Shown here: positions 1-10,699 of the stretch, piece by piece | Numbering within the stretch: the first letter of the stretch is position 1 | How the letters are laid out: each line of letters begins with the position of its first letter | NCBI GenBank assembly: GCA_016490735.1 | Contig: JAEMWC010000651.1 | Location: 432,501 to 496,500, forward strand | Direction of reading: 5' to 3' | From: Pachyseris speciosa | Lineage: Eukaryota > Cnidaria > Anthozoa > Scleractinia > Pachyseridae | Length of the DNA stretch: 64,000 bases | Notes under the pieces: generated by a model | What the model saw: the letters and a program-made list of their open reading frames with translations, nothing else | What the model was told of the DNA's origin: nothing | The model's database searches: none | Program-made: the position numbers and the translations under genes

Positions 1-845
1 GAATTTAGGCATTTCACTTGTAATTTGGTAGAGACACCGTTGCCATCTCACTCCTTTTAACTCAGAAGATCCGCGTTAATGCTTTTAGTGTCCGTCAATT
101 CTGTTAAGCAATCCGCTGACCAATGCATAACGCTTGGGCACATATCTCGCATGCCAAGCGAAGAAAGACGGTTTAGCCTTAGGATCCCAAACTTAATTTC
201 CGCTACTGGACGGTAAAAGGTTGTTTATAAAATTTGATTTGCTTTGTAAGAATTGTTTGAATGATCATTTCAGCTGAAATAGTGTTATAATAACATCTGT
301 ATTTTGGCCGAACTTTTTGATTAGGAGGCGTGCCTTACCATTGCGCTGTCTCATCTGCGCTGCTTTGTTAGATACTTGAGTGAAAATCTACAACCAAAGT
401 TACGATCATAAAAACGGTCAAATAAAAAAAATCATCCAAACTGACTACAAAAGATTTATGAAATTTATACAGATGAGAAAGAAATGCCTTTGATAATTTT
501 GCCCGAAATAAAGGGAACAGATCGAAAGAAGTTATCTGTTTGGAAGTTGGTTGTGAAGGCCTGATCACGTAGCTAATTTTGAAATTTTGTTGAGATTACA
601 TTTCGATTCTCAACCCGGGCTGAAATGCAGACGGGACGGAAGTTCTCTTCATGTAATCGCCTTTTTAAGAAGATTTGTTATGGAAGCCGACCAGAAATCT
701 AAGCCTGGTTAACCGGACTGAAATTTCAGCCCGGGCTGAATCGAAGGAATGTTGAGATAGACTAATTTGCATATGTGGTTGTAATGTGATACGTAAGTGG
801 CTTGAATTCATTTTCAGTGGCCCATAGCTACTTTGATTTACTTAC
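1..845. other. Intronic or intergenic sequence beside the galactosyltransferase exons
   Basis: No coding exon is convincing here on either strand. By gene order it should be the intron following the 846-1033 exon on the minus strand. The next expected galactosyltransferase exon (FGG and WGWGGED block) was looked for by eye and not found. The only structure seen is the inverted repeat at 602-745. Confidence 0.5.
602..745. repeat. Short inverted-repeat element (MITE-like)
   Basis: The left end reads TTCGATTCTCAACCCGGGC and the right end, read on the other strand, begins TTCGATTCAGCCCGGGC. Both continue as GCTGAAAT. The arms are about 28 nt with a spacer of roughly 90 nt. It looks like a small non-autonomous inverted-repeat element inside the presumed intron; no target duplication was identified. 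Confidence 0.5.
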
Positions 846-1033
846 CTGTAGTCCATTTTGTTGACCGCAGTTGACATGTGTCTTGGTGACGATGGGCAGC
901 TGTAGTCATTCCTTGCATCCTCGGGCAACAGATCCACGTCATGAAAGATAAAGCAACTGAAGTTTGCCACCTTCATCGCTTCGGAAAATCCAACGTTCAT
1001 TAGCATCCCGCGATTAAAGGCTTCACCATCAGC
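846..1033 (-). CDS. Beta-1,4-galactosyltransferase-like exon with DxD motif
   Basis: This 188-bp exon on the minus strand is bounded by an acceptor (CCACAG at its high-coordinate end) and a donor (GTAAGT starting at 845). It enters in phase 0 and leaves two bases for the next exon. Its translation contains FNRGMLMNVGFSEA, then FHDVDLLPEDARNDYSCPS, then PRHMS, in the order conserved in animal beta-1,4-galactosyltransferases (glycosyltransferase family 7). In the family, DVD is the DxD motif that binds Mn2+ and UDP-galactose. These are Golgi type II membrane enzymes that transfer galactose or GalNAc to GlcNAc-terminated glycans. The upstream exon at 2872-2988 joins in phase. I cannot assign a numbered paralogue. 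The gene may be damaged, see 3446-3546. Confidence 0.88.
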
Positions 1034-1106
1034 CTGTGGAAAACCGCCACAGATGTTCTGACGCACTGTGACAAAGAAATATCATAACCTTGGTGTAACC
1101 TGGTGA

Positions 1107-1377
1107 TAGAGCGCTTTTCAATTGGGTGTCGTAAAACCAAAACCAAAGCAATTACTCCAGCCAATCACAACAGAAATAAGCAGTGTGATGAGCCAATCAG
1201 AATACGAAGCAATTACATGTAGCCGGCGCAAAGCGCGGAAAAATGCGCTGGGTTTGGGTTTTTCTTCTCATTTGTTGAGAAAGTGGCGCGAGTTTTCCTG
1301 GCCAATCAATGAGCGAAGCAATACAAAACCAAAGCAAAACCAAAATTACTTTCGACAGTCAATTGAAAACCGCTCTA
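1107..1377. mobile_element. MITE with about 30-bp terminal inverted repeats
   Basis: Both ends carry the same sequence in inverted orientation: TAGAGCGCTTTTCAATTG at the left and, on the other strand, TAGAGCGGTTTTCAATTG at the right, continuing through a TGTCG block. The 271-bp body repeats CCAAAACCAAAGCAA-type sequence and has no transposase. The termini begin with TA, compatible with a TA target duplication. It sits in the presumed intron of the galactosyltransferase-like gene. Reading frames across it are incidental. Confidence 0.75.
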
Positions 1378-2058
1378 ATGGATCACGAGAATATGAAGAC
1401 GAAAACAGTCGTAGCTGTCTGCAGAAGAAGAGAGTCCAAGGCACTTTTAGACAGAAGAGCAGCAGCCCTTCGTGAATTATCTTTGGCTGAAAGGAGGGCC
1501 AAGACCTATTAACATAGTAACTTTTCCGATTTGATTTGTGGCCAAACATGAATGTTTTGGTTTCACATTTACAATCATTTGGTATGTTGAGTCTGACGAT
1601 GTGGCTTGGGAAAAGGGTGATCTCATTTACAGAATGCTACTTTACCGCATTACGACCAGCCAAGGTAAAGATGAATGGACCTTTTGAAGCTCTTTCCTAT
1701 TCGTAAAAAGTTTTCGAATTAAAGTTTACGAAAACCCCATTTTCGGTCACCAAAACATGTGACTGAATAAGAACTGCAAATTAACGCTTGTCGGTTAATT
1801 TCAGAAATTTCGTTTCTGCACCAGCACGACACTCCCCGCCAAATTTGTCTGTAACACCACACGAAAGGTCGCCAATTCTCACGTCACATGTTACCTCAAC
1901 ACGTGGCTATCACCCTCCCTTATTACAATGTTGAATTCGCCTGTATGCGCAAAAAATTGCGAGTGTATGCACCAAAACTCGTGAGTGGCAGAATGTTTTT
2001 CTACATAGCTGTCGTGAATTCAACATTGGGAGAGGGAACGTAGGGGTGATGTTACAAA
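1378..2058. other. Intronic sequence without recognised features
   Basis: A short plus-strand open stretch runs from just after the MITE to TAA at about 1512, rich in Arg, Lys and Ala. It has no recognisable domain and I do not call it a gene. Nothing else is seen. Confidence 0.4.
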
Positions 2059-2508
2059 TACCGTATTTTCTCAATAATAGCCGGTGGCGATTATTGTTTT
2101 TTTCGCACCAAAAGGGGGCGATTATTCAAGGGAAGGCGATTATTCGAGGGAGGCGATTATTTCAAATATTGCTCACTGGAAGTGATTCCCTAAGTATTTT
2201 ATTTTATTATCCCATTAAATCAAAAAGTAATCGCATGAAATAACTGAACACGGGCTTTTTAAGTGTTCCAAATTTGGTTCCCTGATTAATTTTCAATGTC
2301 ACTTTTCAGTGAAAGCTTGTTTGTTGCCCAAGGTGTCAATTTTTAACTTGACAGGGAGTGGATAAAAGAAAAAGAAGATGGCGAGAGGGGTGGGGGGAAG
2401 GCGATTATTCGAGGGAGGCGATTATTGTAAATATTTCCGTCAAAGGGGGGCGATTATTCGAGGGAGGCGATTAATCGAGGGATGGCTATTGTTCGAGGAA
2501 ATACGGTA
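2059..2508. mobile_element. MITE with TACCGTATTT termini and GGCGATTATT subrepeats
   Basis: The element starts TACCGTATTTTCTC and ends GAGGAAATACGGTA, so the ends are inverted repeats. Near each end the motif GGCGATTATTCGAGGGA is repeated several times (about 2110-2160 and 2400-2475). There is no transposase. It is a non-autonomous DNA element in the same intron as the 1107-1377 MITE. Confidence 0.7.
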
Positions 2509-2871
2509 GTCTGTCTTTGAGGATAGCCCATGAAAACGGTATTTTCGAACAAAATGATAGTTAATTTCTTTTAGAGAAAAAAGTTCAAAACGTTTAAAAA
2601 TGTTTATTTTTGGTGTTGGTAAAATTTGCCTTGGAGGCAAGAGTGGATTACAAAGCGAAGAGAAAGATCAGTGGATCACTGGCTTGGCTAATGGGCTATA
2701 TGGTCATTACGATTCCACCAGGCTCAATTTCAAGGCTCTTTTTTCCAGGTAATTCTGGGCTCCGAAAACGGCTGGAAATCGAGCCAAGGATGCTACACAG
2801 ATCCTGTAAATAAAAAATATAAAGGGAGAAGTCGCGTATGGAGATTCGATGAAAATTGTCTTTTCACTCAC

Positions 2872-2988
2872 CTGTTCTACGATGAATATTCTATATTGCA
2901 AGAGTTGCCATCTCAGGAACTGATGAATGTGCCTTAGGAAGATATTCAGGTGAGTGTCACGAGCTCTGAACGGTACGACGATACCAAC
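2872..2988 (-). CDS. Beta-1,4-galactosyltransferase-like exon, IIPFR block
   Basis: The exon is 117 bp (39 codons) with phase 0 at both ends. The acceptor ends in CATTTTCAG and the donor is GTGAGT. The translation begins VGIVVPFRARDTHLNIFLRH and ends IFIVEQ. This matches the VAIIIPFRNR...LHPVLQRQ...YVINQ block that opens the catalytic domain of family 7 galactosyltransferases. It joins in frame to the 846-1033 exon across an 1838-bp intron holding two MITEs. No stop or frameshift is visible inside this exon. Confidence 0.88.
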
Positions 2989-3445
2989 CTGAAAATGGAT
3001 CATGCGATATGAGATCGGTTTCAAAACAAGTGAGTAAATTCAAAGGAACAAAAAACACTCCAGACAATCACGACGAAGGTGAAGAGCACAATAAACCAAT
3101 GAAGCTCCAAGGACGTAATCAGTTTCAAACGCAGGGATAAACGAGCTAGCTACCTATGGCACCATTGATTTGGATTTCACTTCTAACTTACCGATAAAGC
3201 GGCAGAAAACAAACCACGGCAAACATAATATTAATTTGAAAAGGATTTCAAACTGATTTGGATCTAGATCTAAGAACTGAATGTATAGAATAACAATAAT
3301 AATTCAAAATAATAAACTGCAAAGTTATAGCAACGAATTCGAGATACCGCGAACAACTGCACAAAGTGGAACTTATAACAAGTTTAAAATGAGAATTTTG
3401 CTAAAAATCTAGTAGGATTTCAACCGTAACAATTGTTACTTTAAC

Positions 3446-3546
3446 CTGTTGTCGAGGTCTGCAACCAGGAGTTCACTGGCCACCCTTGTCGACAAAGTAA
3501 AGCTCACGTTGCACGTCTTCCAGTTTGACTGTATTGTTGTTTACCG
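3446..3546 (-). pseudogene. Galactosyltransferase-like exon with in-frame TGA
   Basis: On the minus strand, a strong acceptor (GGTTTTTCTAG) precedes 101 bp ending at CAACAG with a GTTAAA donor, joining the 2872-2988 exon in phase. In that phase the translation contains KLEDVQRELYFVDKGGQ, then a TGA stop at 3475-3473, then TPGCRPRQQ. Family members have GG-x-W/Y-x-P-x-x-C at this point just before the IIPFR block. The TGA therefore stands where a Trp (TGG) or Tyr codon is expected, and one residue is missing between P and C. Either the gene is inactive, the base is an assembly error, or another splice form avoids the stop. Confidence 0.65.
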
Positions 3547-3570
3547 CTAGAAAAACCAACTGAAAAGATG

Positions 3571-3736
3571 GACGAATGAAGAAACGAACGAACGAGCAAT
3601 GGAAGGAAGGAACGAATGAACGATTGATCGCGAGCAAGCGAGAGAGCGTGCGAGCGAGCGAGAGAGTGAGTGCGTGAGTGGGGAGTGAGTGATTGAGTAA
3701 CAGTAACAGTAACAGTAACAGTAACAGTAACAGTAC
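3571..3736. repeat. GAGC/GAAC-rich simple sequence and (AGTAAC)n
   Basis: A purine-rich stretch with GAAC, GAGC and GAGT tetramers leads into about seven copies of the hexamer AGTAAC (3696-3736). This is low-complexity intronic or upstream sequence of the minus-strand gene. Confidence 0.8.
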
Positions 3737-4094
3737 AGTTATTGCGCCTTACTCTCCAAAAGCAGGTATTGGTCTGGTTACAGTGAAGGTTGTGATGTCT
3801 ACAAGAATAACTAATTAACTAAAAAACGTACAATAATTTCTAATGTAATTGGTATAAAAGCAAACTGAAAAAAGGAAGGAAAAAATTGCTACTATGATCA
3901 AATTTTTAACCCCTTGAATTTTTAAATTGATCTCATAGAATCCCAGGAAAGATTAACAATGCCGTTTACAGTTTGTAAATATCTGCATTGGTTGCGGAGA
4001 TATTTAAGTTTGAAAAATGCGCAAAATGTGCAAATGAGATGACTGATGACATCATAGTATCAACCCAATATAACTTTTTTTTTCACTGTGCTTT
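3737..4094. other. No feature recognised
   Basis: AT-rich sequence with stops in all frames. No repeat or exon is recognised. Confidence 0.4.
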
Positions 4095-5780
4095 CAGATA
4101 TTTTAAAGCGTCTTAGCTCTTTTTTGGTCACTAAGGTACGATGTAATAACTTGATGAAAAATTGTCTCAGTTTGTTGTCCGCGGAGAGGCGAGGTATAGT
4201 TTTGAATATTTCTTTTCCATTTACTTTCTATATCAGGGTACTGTTTGGCCCACGATTTCATGGCCGTAGGCGTTACTTCTACTTTTTCTTGAAAAAGAAG
4301 ATAGTAGTCGTTACACTTCATTTTGGAGAGTTGAATAGATTTGTCCGCAGACAAGTCAAATATATCAGAGTCCGGCCTCAAGAATTAAGTTCATAGGTCT
4401 AAGAATAGAAGCTGCCTTGGATTTGAGGTTTGCTGGAATTGATGCAAGGATTTGAAAATAGTTCAAAAACTTGATTTTTGTATTGTATTTACGATAAAAT
4501 TCTTTGTAGGTAAGGAATTTTCCATCTTCATTTACAATGTCTTGGATGTAATAAATTCTCTTCTCGATCCAGCTTTTCCAGCTTTTTCTACCATCAATAG
4601 TTATATCCTGGGGTCACTTTTCTATTTATCTTGGCGATTTAGACGTAATTCCTTAAACTAGTCTTGCATTTCTGAGAAGAAGGAGGACACGTATTTATCT
4701 AACTTCTTTATAATTTCACTTGAGCAAGAAGTTGAGACCTCCGTACTTTTCGAAAAAAGTGTTTGGAATGGCCTCAGTACCAGGGCCGATTAGCAATCTG
4801 CCAATCCAGCTCAGACGTAGTGCTTTGACTGTTATGGAAAAAATTGGAACGTTGAGACCACCTTTAGTTCTTTCTTGAGAAGGACTTCTCTCTTTATTTT
4901 ATCTTTTTTGTTTTTCCATAATAAAATTAAAGAGTTTGGCTTGAACTTTCTTAATAACGTCTTGAGGAACAGGTAGCATTGAGGCTACATAAATCAGTTT
5001 TGAGATTCCTAGAGATTTAGCTTACAGAGTTCTTCCCATTAGAGTGAGGTCACGAAAAAGCCAAATGTTTAATGAGGTTGCCATCCTTAGAATTTTTAGA
5101 AAGAAACTCAAGTTATTGTTTTTGTCTCTGTCGTGTGAAATGTAGGTTCCTCTAGTCTTAACTGGGTCTCTTGAAATATTTATTTCTAATGGTTTAGTTT
5201 TGTTACTTTTCGACGAGCCTATCCACATGACTTTTGTTTGGCTTGAACTTTCTTAATAACGTCTTGAGGAACAGGTAGCATTGAGGCTACATAAATCAGT
5301 TTTGAGATTCCTAGAGATTTAGCTAACAGAGTTCTTCCCATTAGAGTGAGGTCACGAAAAAGCCAAATGTTTAATGAGGTTGCCATCTTTAGATTTTTTA
5401 GAAAGAAACTCAAGTTATTGTTTTTGTCTCTGTCGTGTGAAATGTAGGTTCCTCTAGTCTTAACTGGGTCTCTTGAAATATTTATTTCTAATGGTTTAGT
5501 TTTGTTACTTTTCGACGAGCCTATCCACATGACTTTTGTCTTTCTGTTTAGCTTTAGACCTGAAATATCGCCAAAGTTTCCCCAAACCAACATACTTTCG
5601 CGTAAAGATATTGTGTCCTTGCATAACAAGCCGTGTTGGAGGTTGCAATTGCAAATTAGTTTCATATAAAACTTACCGGTGATGGCATTGTATAATTTTC
5701 GATGCAAAATTCCACGAGGAGGTCTTTTCACTAGAAGGAAGTTTCATCTCAATTTGAAAATTGTCTCCTTGTTGTCGCTG
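4095..5780 (-). mobile_element. Degenerate Tx1/L1-like LINE ORF2 remnant
   Basis: The minus strand encodes broken pieces of a LINE reverse transcriptase. Around 5540-5600 it reads FG.ISGLKLN-like residues followed by MWIGS. Around 5240-5380 it reads LTLMGRTLLAKSLGISKLIY, and near 4770-4900 GGLNVPIF and ALRLSWIGRLL. At 4103-4381 there is a C-terminal tail with Trp-Lys spacing. This order (RT palm and thumb, then C-terminal domain) fits L1/Tx1-type ORF2. Many stops and frameshifts plus an internal 302-bp duplication show it is dead. The catalytic F/YxDD box is not recognisable, so the 5' part is lost or decayed. Confidence 0.75.
4935..5538. repeat. 302-bp direct tandem duplication inside the LINE remnant
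   Basis: Positions 4935-5236 are repeated almost exactly at 5237-5538, both starting TTTGGCTTGAACTTTC and ending CCACATGACTTTTG. Only a few substitutions separate the copies, for example GCTTACAG versus GCTAACAG. Because 302 is not a multiple of three, the duplication breaks the reverse transcriptase frame. Confidence 0.92.
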
Positions 5781-6216
5781 GTTTGCAGGATAGTGCGAAC
5801 CTGTAACATCAGTCAAAACGGTTGTTTTGGTTTTTAGACAGTTAAAAAGTATCAGTGTAATGGGTTTCTTTGTCCTTGTGATTAGTGTAAGCTTAAATTC
5901 AACGTCATTGGCGTAAGATTAGCATTCTTATAATGGGATTTTGCGATTTCCTATGAATATCCGATTCGCTCCTAACATATTTTTTGCCGAGGTGAGTTAA
6001 CTAATGGTCAGAAAATATAACGGTTAGGAGTACAGGTGTAAAATGTAAGTGCAATGTAAAATAATAATCATTTATTATTTCACAAATTTAACGTGGTGAA
6101 AGCTCCATTGTCATGAAAACTCATTCAGCTTCAGATTAATCTTTTTCTTGTCACATTAATTAGGTTACTACCTGTTTGCCAACTGGAACCGAAAAGCATC
6201 ATGAAGTGTCATGAAG
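5781..6216. other. No feature recognised
   Basis: AT-rich sequence without open frames of note. Nothing is recognised on either strand. Confidence 0.4.
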
Positions 6217-6694
6217 TAGGGCTGGAGACTAACTTTTCAGCTAATTACTAGCCCAGTGGCTAATGAGAGGTTGATTCACTAGCCAAAACAAATTTTTCAC
6301 TAGCCAGACTTGTTTGCCAGAAATTAATCCAGTGTCAAGCAGTTTCATTTAATTCCTTTCTTTTCCAACCATAACACTGATGTGCAACTTATCAGCTTTT
6401 TAGAAATAAGTATGTTTGACCTTAGAAAGTTTTATAATGAAAATAAGTCTTGGGAAGTAGTTTGTTTGCCATTCATTGCATTGGTATGAAAAAGTCAATT
6501 GTCTGTTCACTTGCACGACTCCATTTTCGTTTGAGATACATTTGAAATTAATTTTCATTTAGTTTGCCTCTTTTTGTCCAGTGCTTTGAATTTTTCACTG
6601 GCCAAAATGGCTAGTGAAGTGCAAAATCCACTGGCCAAAACAGAATTTCTACTAGTCTTGTAGCTAGTTGGCTACCCTTAGTCTCGAGCCCTGA
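6217..6694. repeat. Element with AGGGCTSGAGACTAA inverted ends
   Basis: The left end reads TAGGGCTGGAGACTAAC and the right end on the other strand TCAGGGCTCGAGACTAAG. Inside, the motif ACTAGCCA or TGGCTAGT recurs several times near both ends. It looks like a 478-bp non-autonomous inverted-repeat element. No coding capacity is seen. Confidence 0.5.
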
Positions 6695-7335
6695 TGAAGA
6701 ATTGATTAATTATTTTTTGCATTTGATCTTGCTTGTCTAATGTTCATTATGTCATTACCTTGAACAGACATCTTGAAAATACAGTCTCAAAAAACCTTAA
6801 CTTTTCAAACTTTGTAAGGGTAATCAGTGGTTTCAATAAGTACCGAAGTCCGACGAAAAGCGTCGGCTACTTCAATCAGAGACGTCTGTTAATTTTTCCC
6901 TAAATTGAAGTGATTAAAAAACGATTCTTTATTATGTTGGTGGGTTGGGGCAGATTATTATTTGTTTTCACTAAAAACTCTACCTTATAAAATGACTTTG
7001 AAAACTGTCTAGCCGCTGCATCGAGGTTTCCATTGTTCATTAATTTTGAAGAGTGCATTTTTTGAAACAGTTGATCGAAACCAATCCTAAGACTTCGGAA
7101 ACATTACGGCGTGAAAAGATATGCATTAGAACTGAATTAAACGAAGAAATGAATGAACAATCCAGAATGTTGATCAAACCGTAAATTAAATGAGTCTAGT
7201 ACGGCCGTCACAGGTAAAGTAAATGACGCTAAACTTGAAGCCGTTTTCCCCTGTCTGAATTGCGAAAGCGGCGATGCAAAGACCGCGATCTGTGGACAAC
7301 ATAGACATCTTTGTTTCTACCAGCCTTAAAACGCA
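6695..7335. other. No feature recognised
   Basis: No exon, RNA gene or known repeat is recognised. A short palindromic motif, CGACGAAAAGCGTCG, lies near 6850. Confidence 0.4.
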
Positions 7336-7476
7336 CACTTTCGTTTAGCCTGTTCCTGTTCCAGGCTCTCAGATAAGAAAGGCGAGCGCGCGAGAATGAT
7401 CGTCGCTTGTTGTCTCGTGTTTCGCTCTTCGTTGGCCCAAATATCTAAGAGCCTGCAACAGGCTCACTTTCGTTTA
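7336..7476. mobile_element. 117-bp inverted-repeat insertion with 12-bp flanking repeats
   Basis: The 12-mer CACTTTCGTTTA occurs at 7336-7347 and again at 7465-7476. The intervening 117 bp begins GCCTGTTCCTGTTCCAGGCTC and ends GAGCCTGCAACAGGCT, so its ends are inverted copies of each other. Flanking direct repeats plus inverted ends are the hallmark of a small mobile insertion. The class is unknown. Confidence 0.6.
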
Positions 7477-8162
7477 TCTAAGCTCTTTTCGGGATTAACT
7501 CAGATCAAAATGTTGTCATGTCCTTAGGAAAATGATTCCGTGAAGACACATTTCGGATATCTCATCCAAATTCGCTACAGCAGTAAAATGTAGGATGCTT
7601 CTAAAGAATTCACTAATTATAATCAATAGTCCACTAGTAGCGAAAGCCGCCAGTTTTAAAAACCAAAAATGATGCTGGCTGCTTCGCGTTTCTCCCAAAA
7701 AACATTTTTTTCAAGATTTATTGAATTCCTTATCCGACAAATTGGGTTATACTACAACTTCGTATTTCACACCCACGGCAACAATAACAAAATACAGCTC
7801 CATGTTTAGTGTGTTTTAATACAAAATTTACCATAAATGACTTACATTTAAAGTCAAAGGGTAAGTATAAGTGTCTCTTGCATAGCATTACCGTAAACCA
7901 CGCTACAGTCATTAAAGCATGGGGCGTGCACATGGATTGACTAAACACATGAGGCACATTAGCAATTATATAAAATGACCCTGAATAGGTAGCGGAAATA
8001 GTCTGCAAGACCTGGCTGTCAAATGATGTTTGGTTTACCTTTTTTAATGATTAAGTTTTCCGGTTTGCCTCTTACATCAGGAAACGTTTTAAGTTAGCTG
8101 TATACTTATTTGGCGTTGCGAGAAGAACTATAAGAGTACGATGAATGAAAAAAGAGAATTGA
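7477..8162. other. No feature recognised
   Basis: Short open stretches exist on the minus strand but show no family resemblance. The true 5' end of the neighbouring Merlin-like element may lie in here, but no terminal repeat was found. Confidence 0.35.
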
Positions 8163-9526
8163 ATTGGACTACAAAATGCCATTCTAAGATCCACCTTTCC
8201 GACACCATGTCTTTCCAGGCGCTGTAGAGGATGCAGGAAGAAGAGAAGTGTGAGGTGCAATTCCCTGTTCTCAGAATTCCCAAGGTTACCGATGGGGAAA
8301 GTCTTGGTTTCCTTGTACCTATGGTCAAATGACGAGAGACAAGTCACGGCAGCACGCATGCTGGACATCAATCCCAGCGAGATATCAAAGATATTTCAGT
8401 TGCTGAGAGACGTGGTTTCCTGGGACCTTCAGCAACGTCCCATAATTCCATTTGGCGCTCCTTTCGTGGCAAAAGTGGACGAAAGTAAATTCAACCACAA
8501 AGCAAAGGTGATAAGAACAAACTGTTAAAAATATTTCAATAAGATTGAATAAATGAAGAACCCCCTTAGCACGTGACAGAGAATCACGTGTTTAACCCAC
8601 TCATGTCTAAGACTGAACCCTGTTTAAAAGATAATTCAGCTTTGGGCGAGTTTCTTGTCAACTTTTGCATTAATTTAAAAAATGACAGCATTTTCTACTT
8701 TGGCTAAGCCTTAGCAATGTGAACATCCTGTTATGCATGATACCAGCGGACATCCACACACTCCACGTTAAGGTTGTGTTTCACACTCGGTAAATAAAGT
8801 ATTAGTTGTTGTTGTTGTTGTTGCTAGCCCCATGTGAAGTCCAGGAAACGGCACATCTCTGGCATATTTTATACCATATCTTTTCGCCTTTGAAAACAAT
8901 TTCTTGGGTGTTAAGGAAACTTGTAAATGTATACTCCTAAACTTGTCAAATTTTTATGTAGTGGAGAGCGTGTCAACAAAGTGGCATAAAATTCAAATGC
9001 ACGGCAGAAGAAAACCCTTCCAATGCGATTCCTTGGAATATAAATCATTAATGTTTTGTATATTTATAGGGAAACCGAGGAAGAAGGGCGAGAAGAGACA
9101 ACTGGGTGTTTGGTGTGGTCTCAACTGCCTATTCTCCAGCGAGAGGATACTTCGAGGTTGTTGATCGTAGAGATATAGCCACCCTGATGCCCATCCTGCA
9201 GAGGGTTTTGCTGCCCGGCACAGAAGTCCACAGCGATGACTGGGGGCTTGTTCTAATCTACCAGCCCATGCGCCGAATGTACAGACTCATCGAGTGGTAG
9301 TGCACGCTGCCAATTTTTTGGACCCTGTTACTGGCGTGCATACACAGGAAGTGGAATCTGTTTGGACCAGGTTAAAGTATAAAGTAAAAATGAGGAAGGG
9401 CGTCAGGAACTATGATTTACAATCTTTCCTCAACGAGCACATGTGGCGAGACTGGAGAGGGGAGGCCGATGTTTTCGAGAACATTATTCCTGTCATCTCA
9501 CGATATTTCGCAAATAACCCGGTTTA
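8163..9526 (+). pseudogene. Merlin-like (ISXO2/IS1595-type) DDE transposase, split and frameshifted
   Basis: The first open segment, 8163-8507, carries a Cys-rich stretch (RRCRGCRKKRSVR), a helical region and VDESKF, the first catalytic Asp block of ISXO2-like transposases. It ends at an AAG/GTGATA donor-like site. A TTTATAG acceptor at 9069 opens the second segment (9070-9526), which continues in the same phase with NWVFG, then HSDDWG (second Asp), VHAANFLDPVTG, and HTQEVESVW (Glu), ending FLNEHMWRDW. A single-base deletion near 9250 breaks the frame between the second Asp and Glu blocks. Merlin elements move by cut and paste. No start Met and no terminal inverted repeats were found, so it is probably a relic. 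The 562-bp interruption may be a true intron or a later insertion with a (GTT)n tail at about 8805-8823. Confidence 0.8.
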
Positions 9527-9582
9527 GGGGGGACTAAACAGACGTAAACGATATATTTACCGCGTTCTTAGTAGATAGACTC

Positions 9583-9630
9583 ACAGACAGACAGACAGAC
9601 AGACAGATAGACAGACAGATAGATAGAGAG
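9583..9630. repeat. (GACA)n/(GATA)n microsatellite
   Basis: About twelve tetranucleotide units of GACA with GATA interruptions. Confidence 0.95.
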
Positions 9631-9837
9631 ACGCTCTGCTTTCCTCTGGTTCTTTTTAAATTTCTCTGGGCAATGGTTGTCGTGTTTTTAAATGCCAGTT
9701 TTCCATTTAATATTTGTTCAAGTTAGGAAGTGATTGGTGGTATTGCGTGACAAAAGGCAAGATTCTTTTATTAGTGCGAGGTTTTTGTTGAAGGGCCTGT
9801 TTTCTATTTTCAAAAATCACTTCTGAGAGAGTTCTCG

Positions 9838-9883
<46 letters not shown>

Positions 9884-10140
9884 CAGATGGATGGATGGAT
9901 AGTTTATTAAATTTCCCTTGCAGCCCAAGAGGTAAATTACGATAATATTTTACAATTGTAAAATGTAAATTACAACTATATGTGATACTAATTTTTGGAT
10001 AGCCCCTCTCGATAAGTCGTGATTCGAAATGTTTGATATTTTCTTCAAATATTGTTTTTGTTGAGTTTGTCCTGAGAAGCTTGAGGGCCTCTCCTTTAAT
10101 GAAACCTGTTTTAGCTTCTTTTTACTCCTGGTGGGTGACA
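9838..10140 (-). mobile_element. 3' end of a retroelement with (TATC)n tail
   Basis: Read on the minus strand, the segment encodes KGEALKLLRTNS and, further on, a LIERGYP motif. This C-terminal signature is seen in reverse-transcriptase elements of marine invertebrates. Positions 9838-9902 are (GATA/GATG)n, the complement of a simple-repeat tail that such elements often end in. The fragment is 5' truncated. I cannot decide between a LINE and a Penelope-like element. Confidence 0.5.
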
Positions 10141-10699
10141 CGAGGAGAAATGTGTGTACTGGAATGTCTCAGTAGCTCCACGAGCCGAAATTGGATTTAG
10201 TAATTAAAAAGCTAAAAAAAAAATAGAAATTTAATAGTACAACTAACATTTACATCAGTAGTATTGCATCAAAAATTTTTTAGCAGAACCGATTTACTGT
10301 GAGCTTGTATAGTAATGAATGGTTCAATAAACTGCATATCTTTGAAGAAGCATTCTTTTTGCCTTTCTCTTTATTTCCAAAATCATCGCCCAGAACCTTC
10401 ATCGTCAGAAACTGCAGGCTGCAGTCTTCGTTTTCCACTCTTTACTCGCATTTGTTGACACTAAGGTCACTGGTGGTAAAGAGCCAAAGTATGCTGAAAG
10501 TGAGTAAATCATGCAGTCGGGGCTGAGCAAATGCATAACTGTTTCAGTAAAGAAAAAACCTTAAGTTTGAGTCGCTGCATGGAAATGAATCTCCTTTTCT
10601 CTTCCTTTCAAAAGGAATTGGGTTGAGCGATTGGAAAAGTTACCATCAAATCCAATAAAATAACCAAATGGTTTTCGTAGTCACCCCATACATGATGCC
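10141..10699. other. No feature recognised
   Basis: No exon or repeat is recognised in this AT-rich stretch. Confidence 0.4.

Noticed and set aside
1122..1475. 117-codon plus-strand frame
   Set aside because: Mostly inside the 1107-1377 MITE and starting in its terminal repeat.
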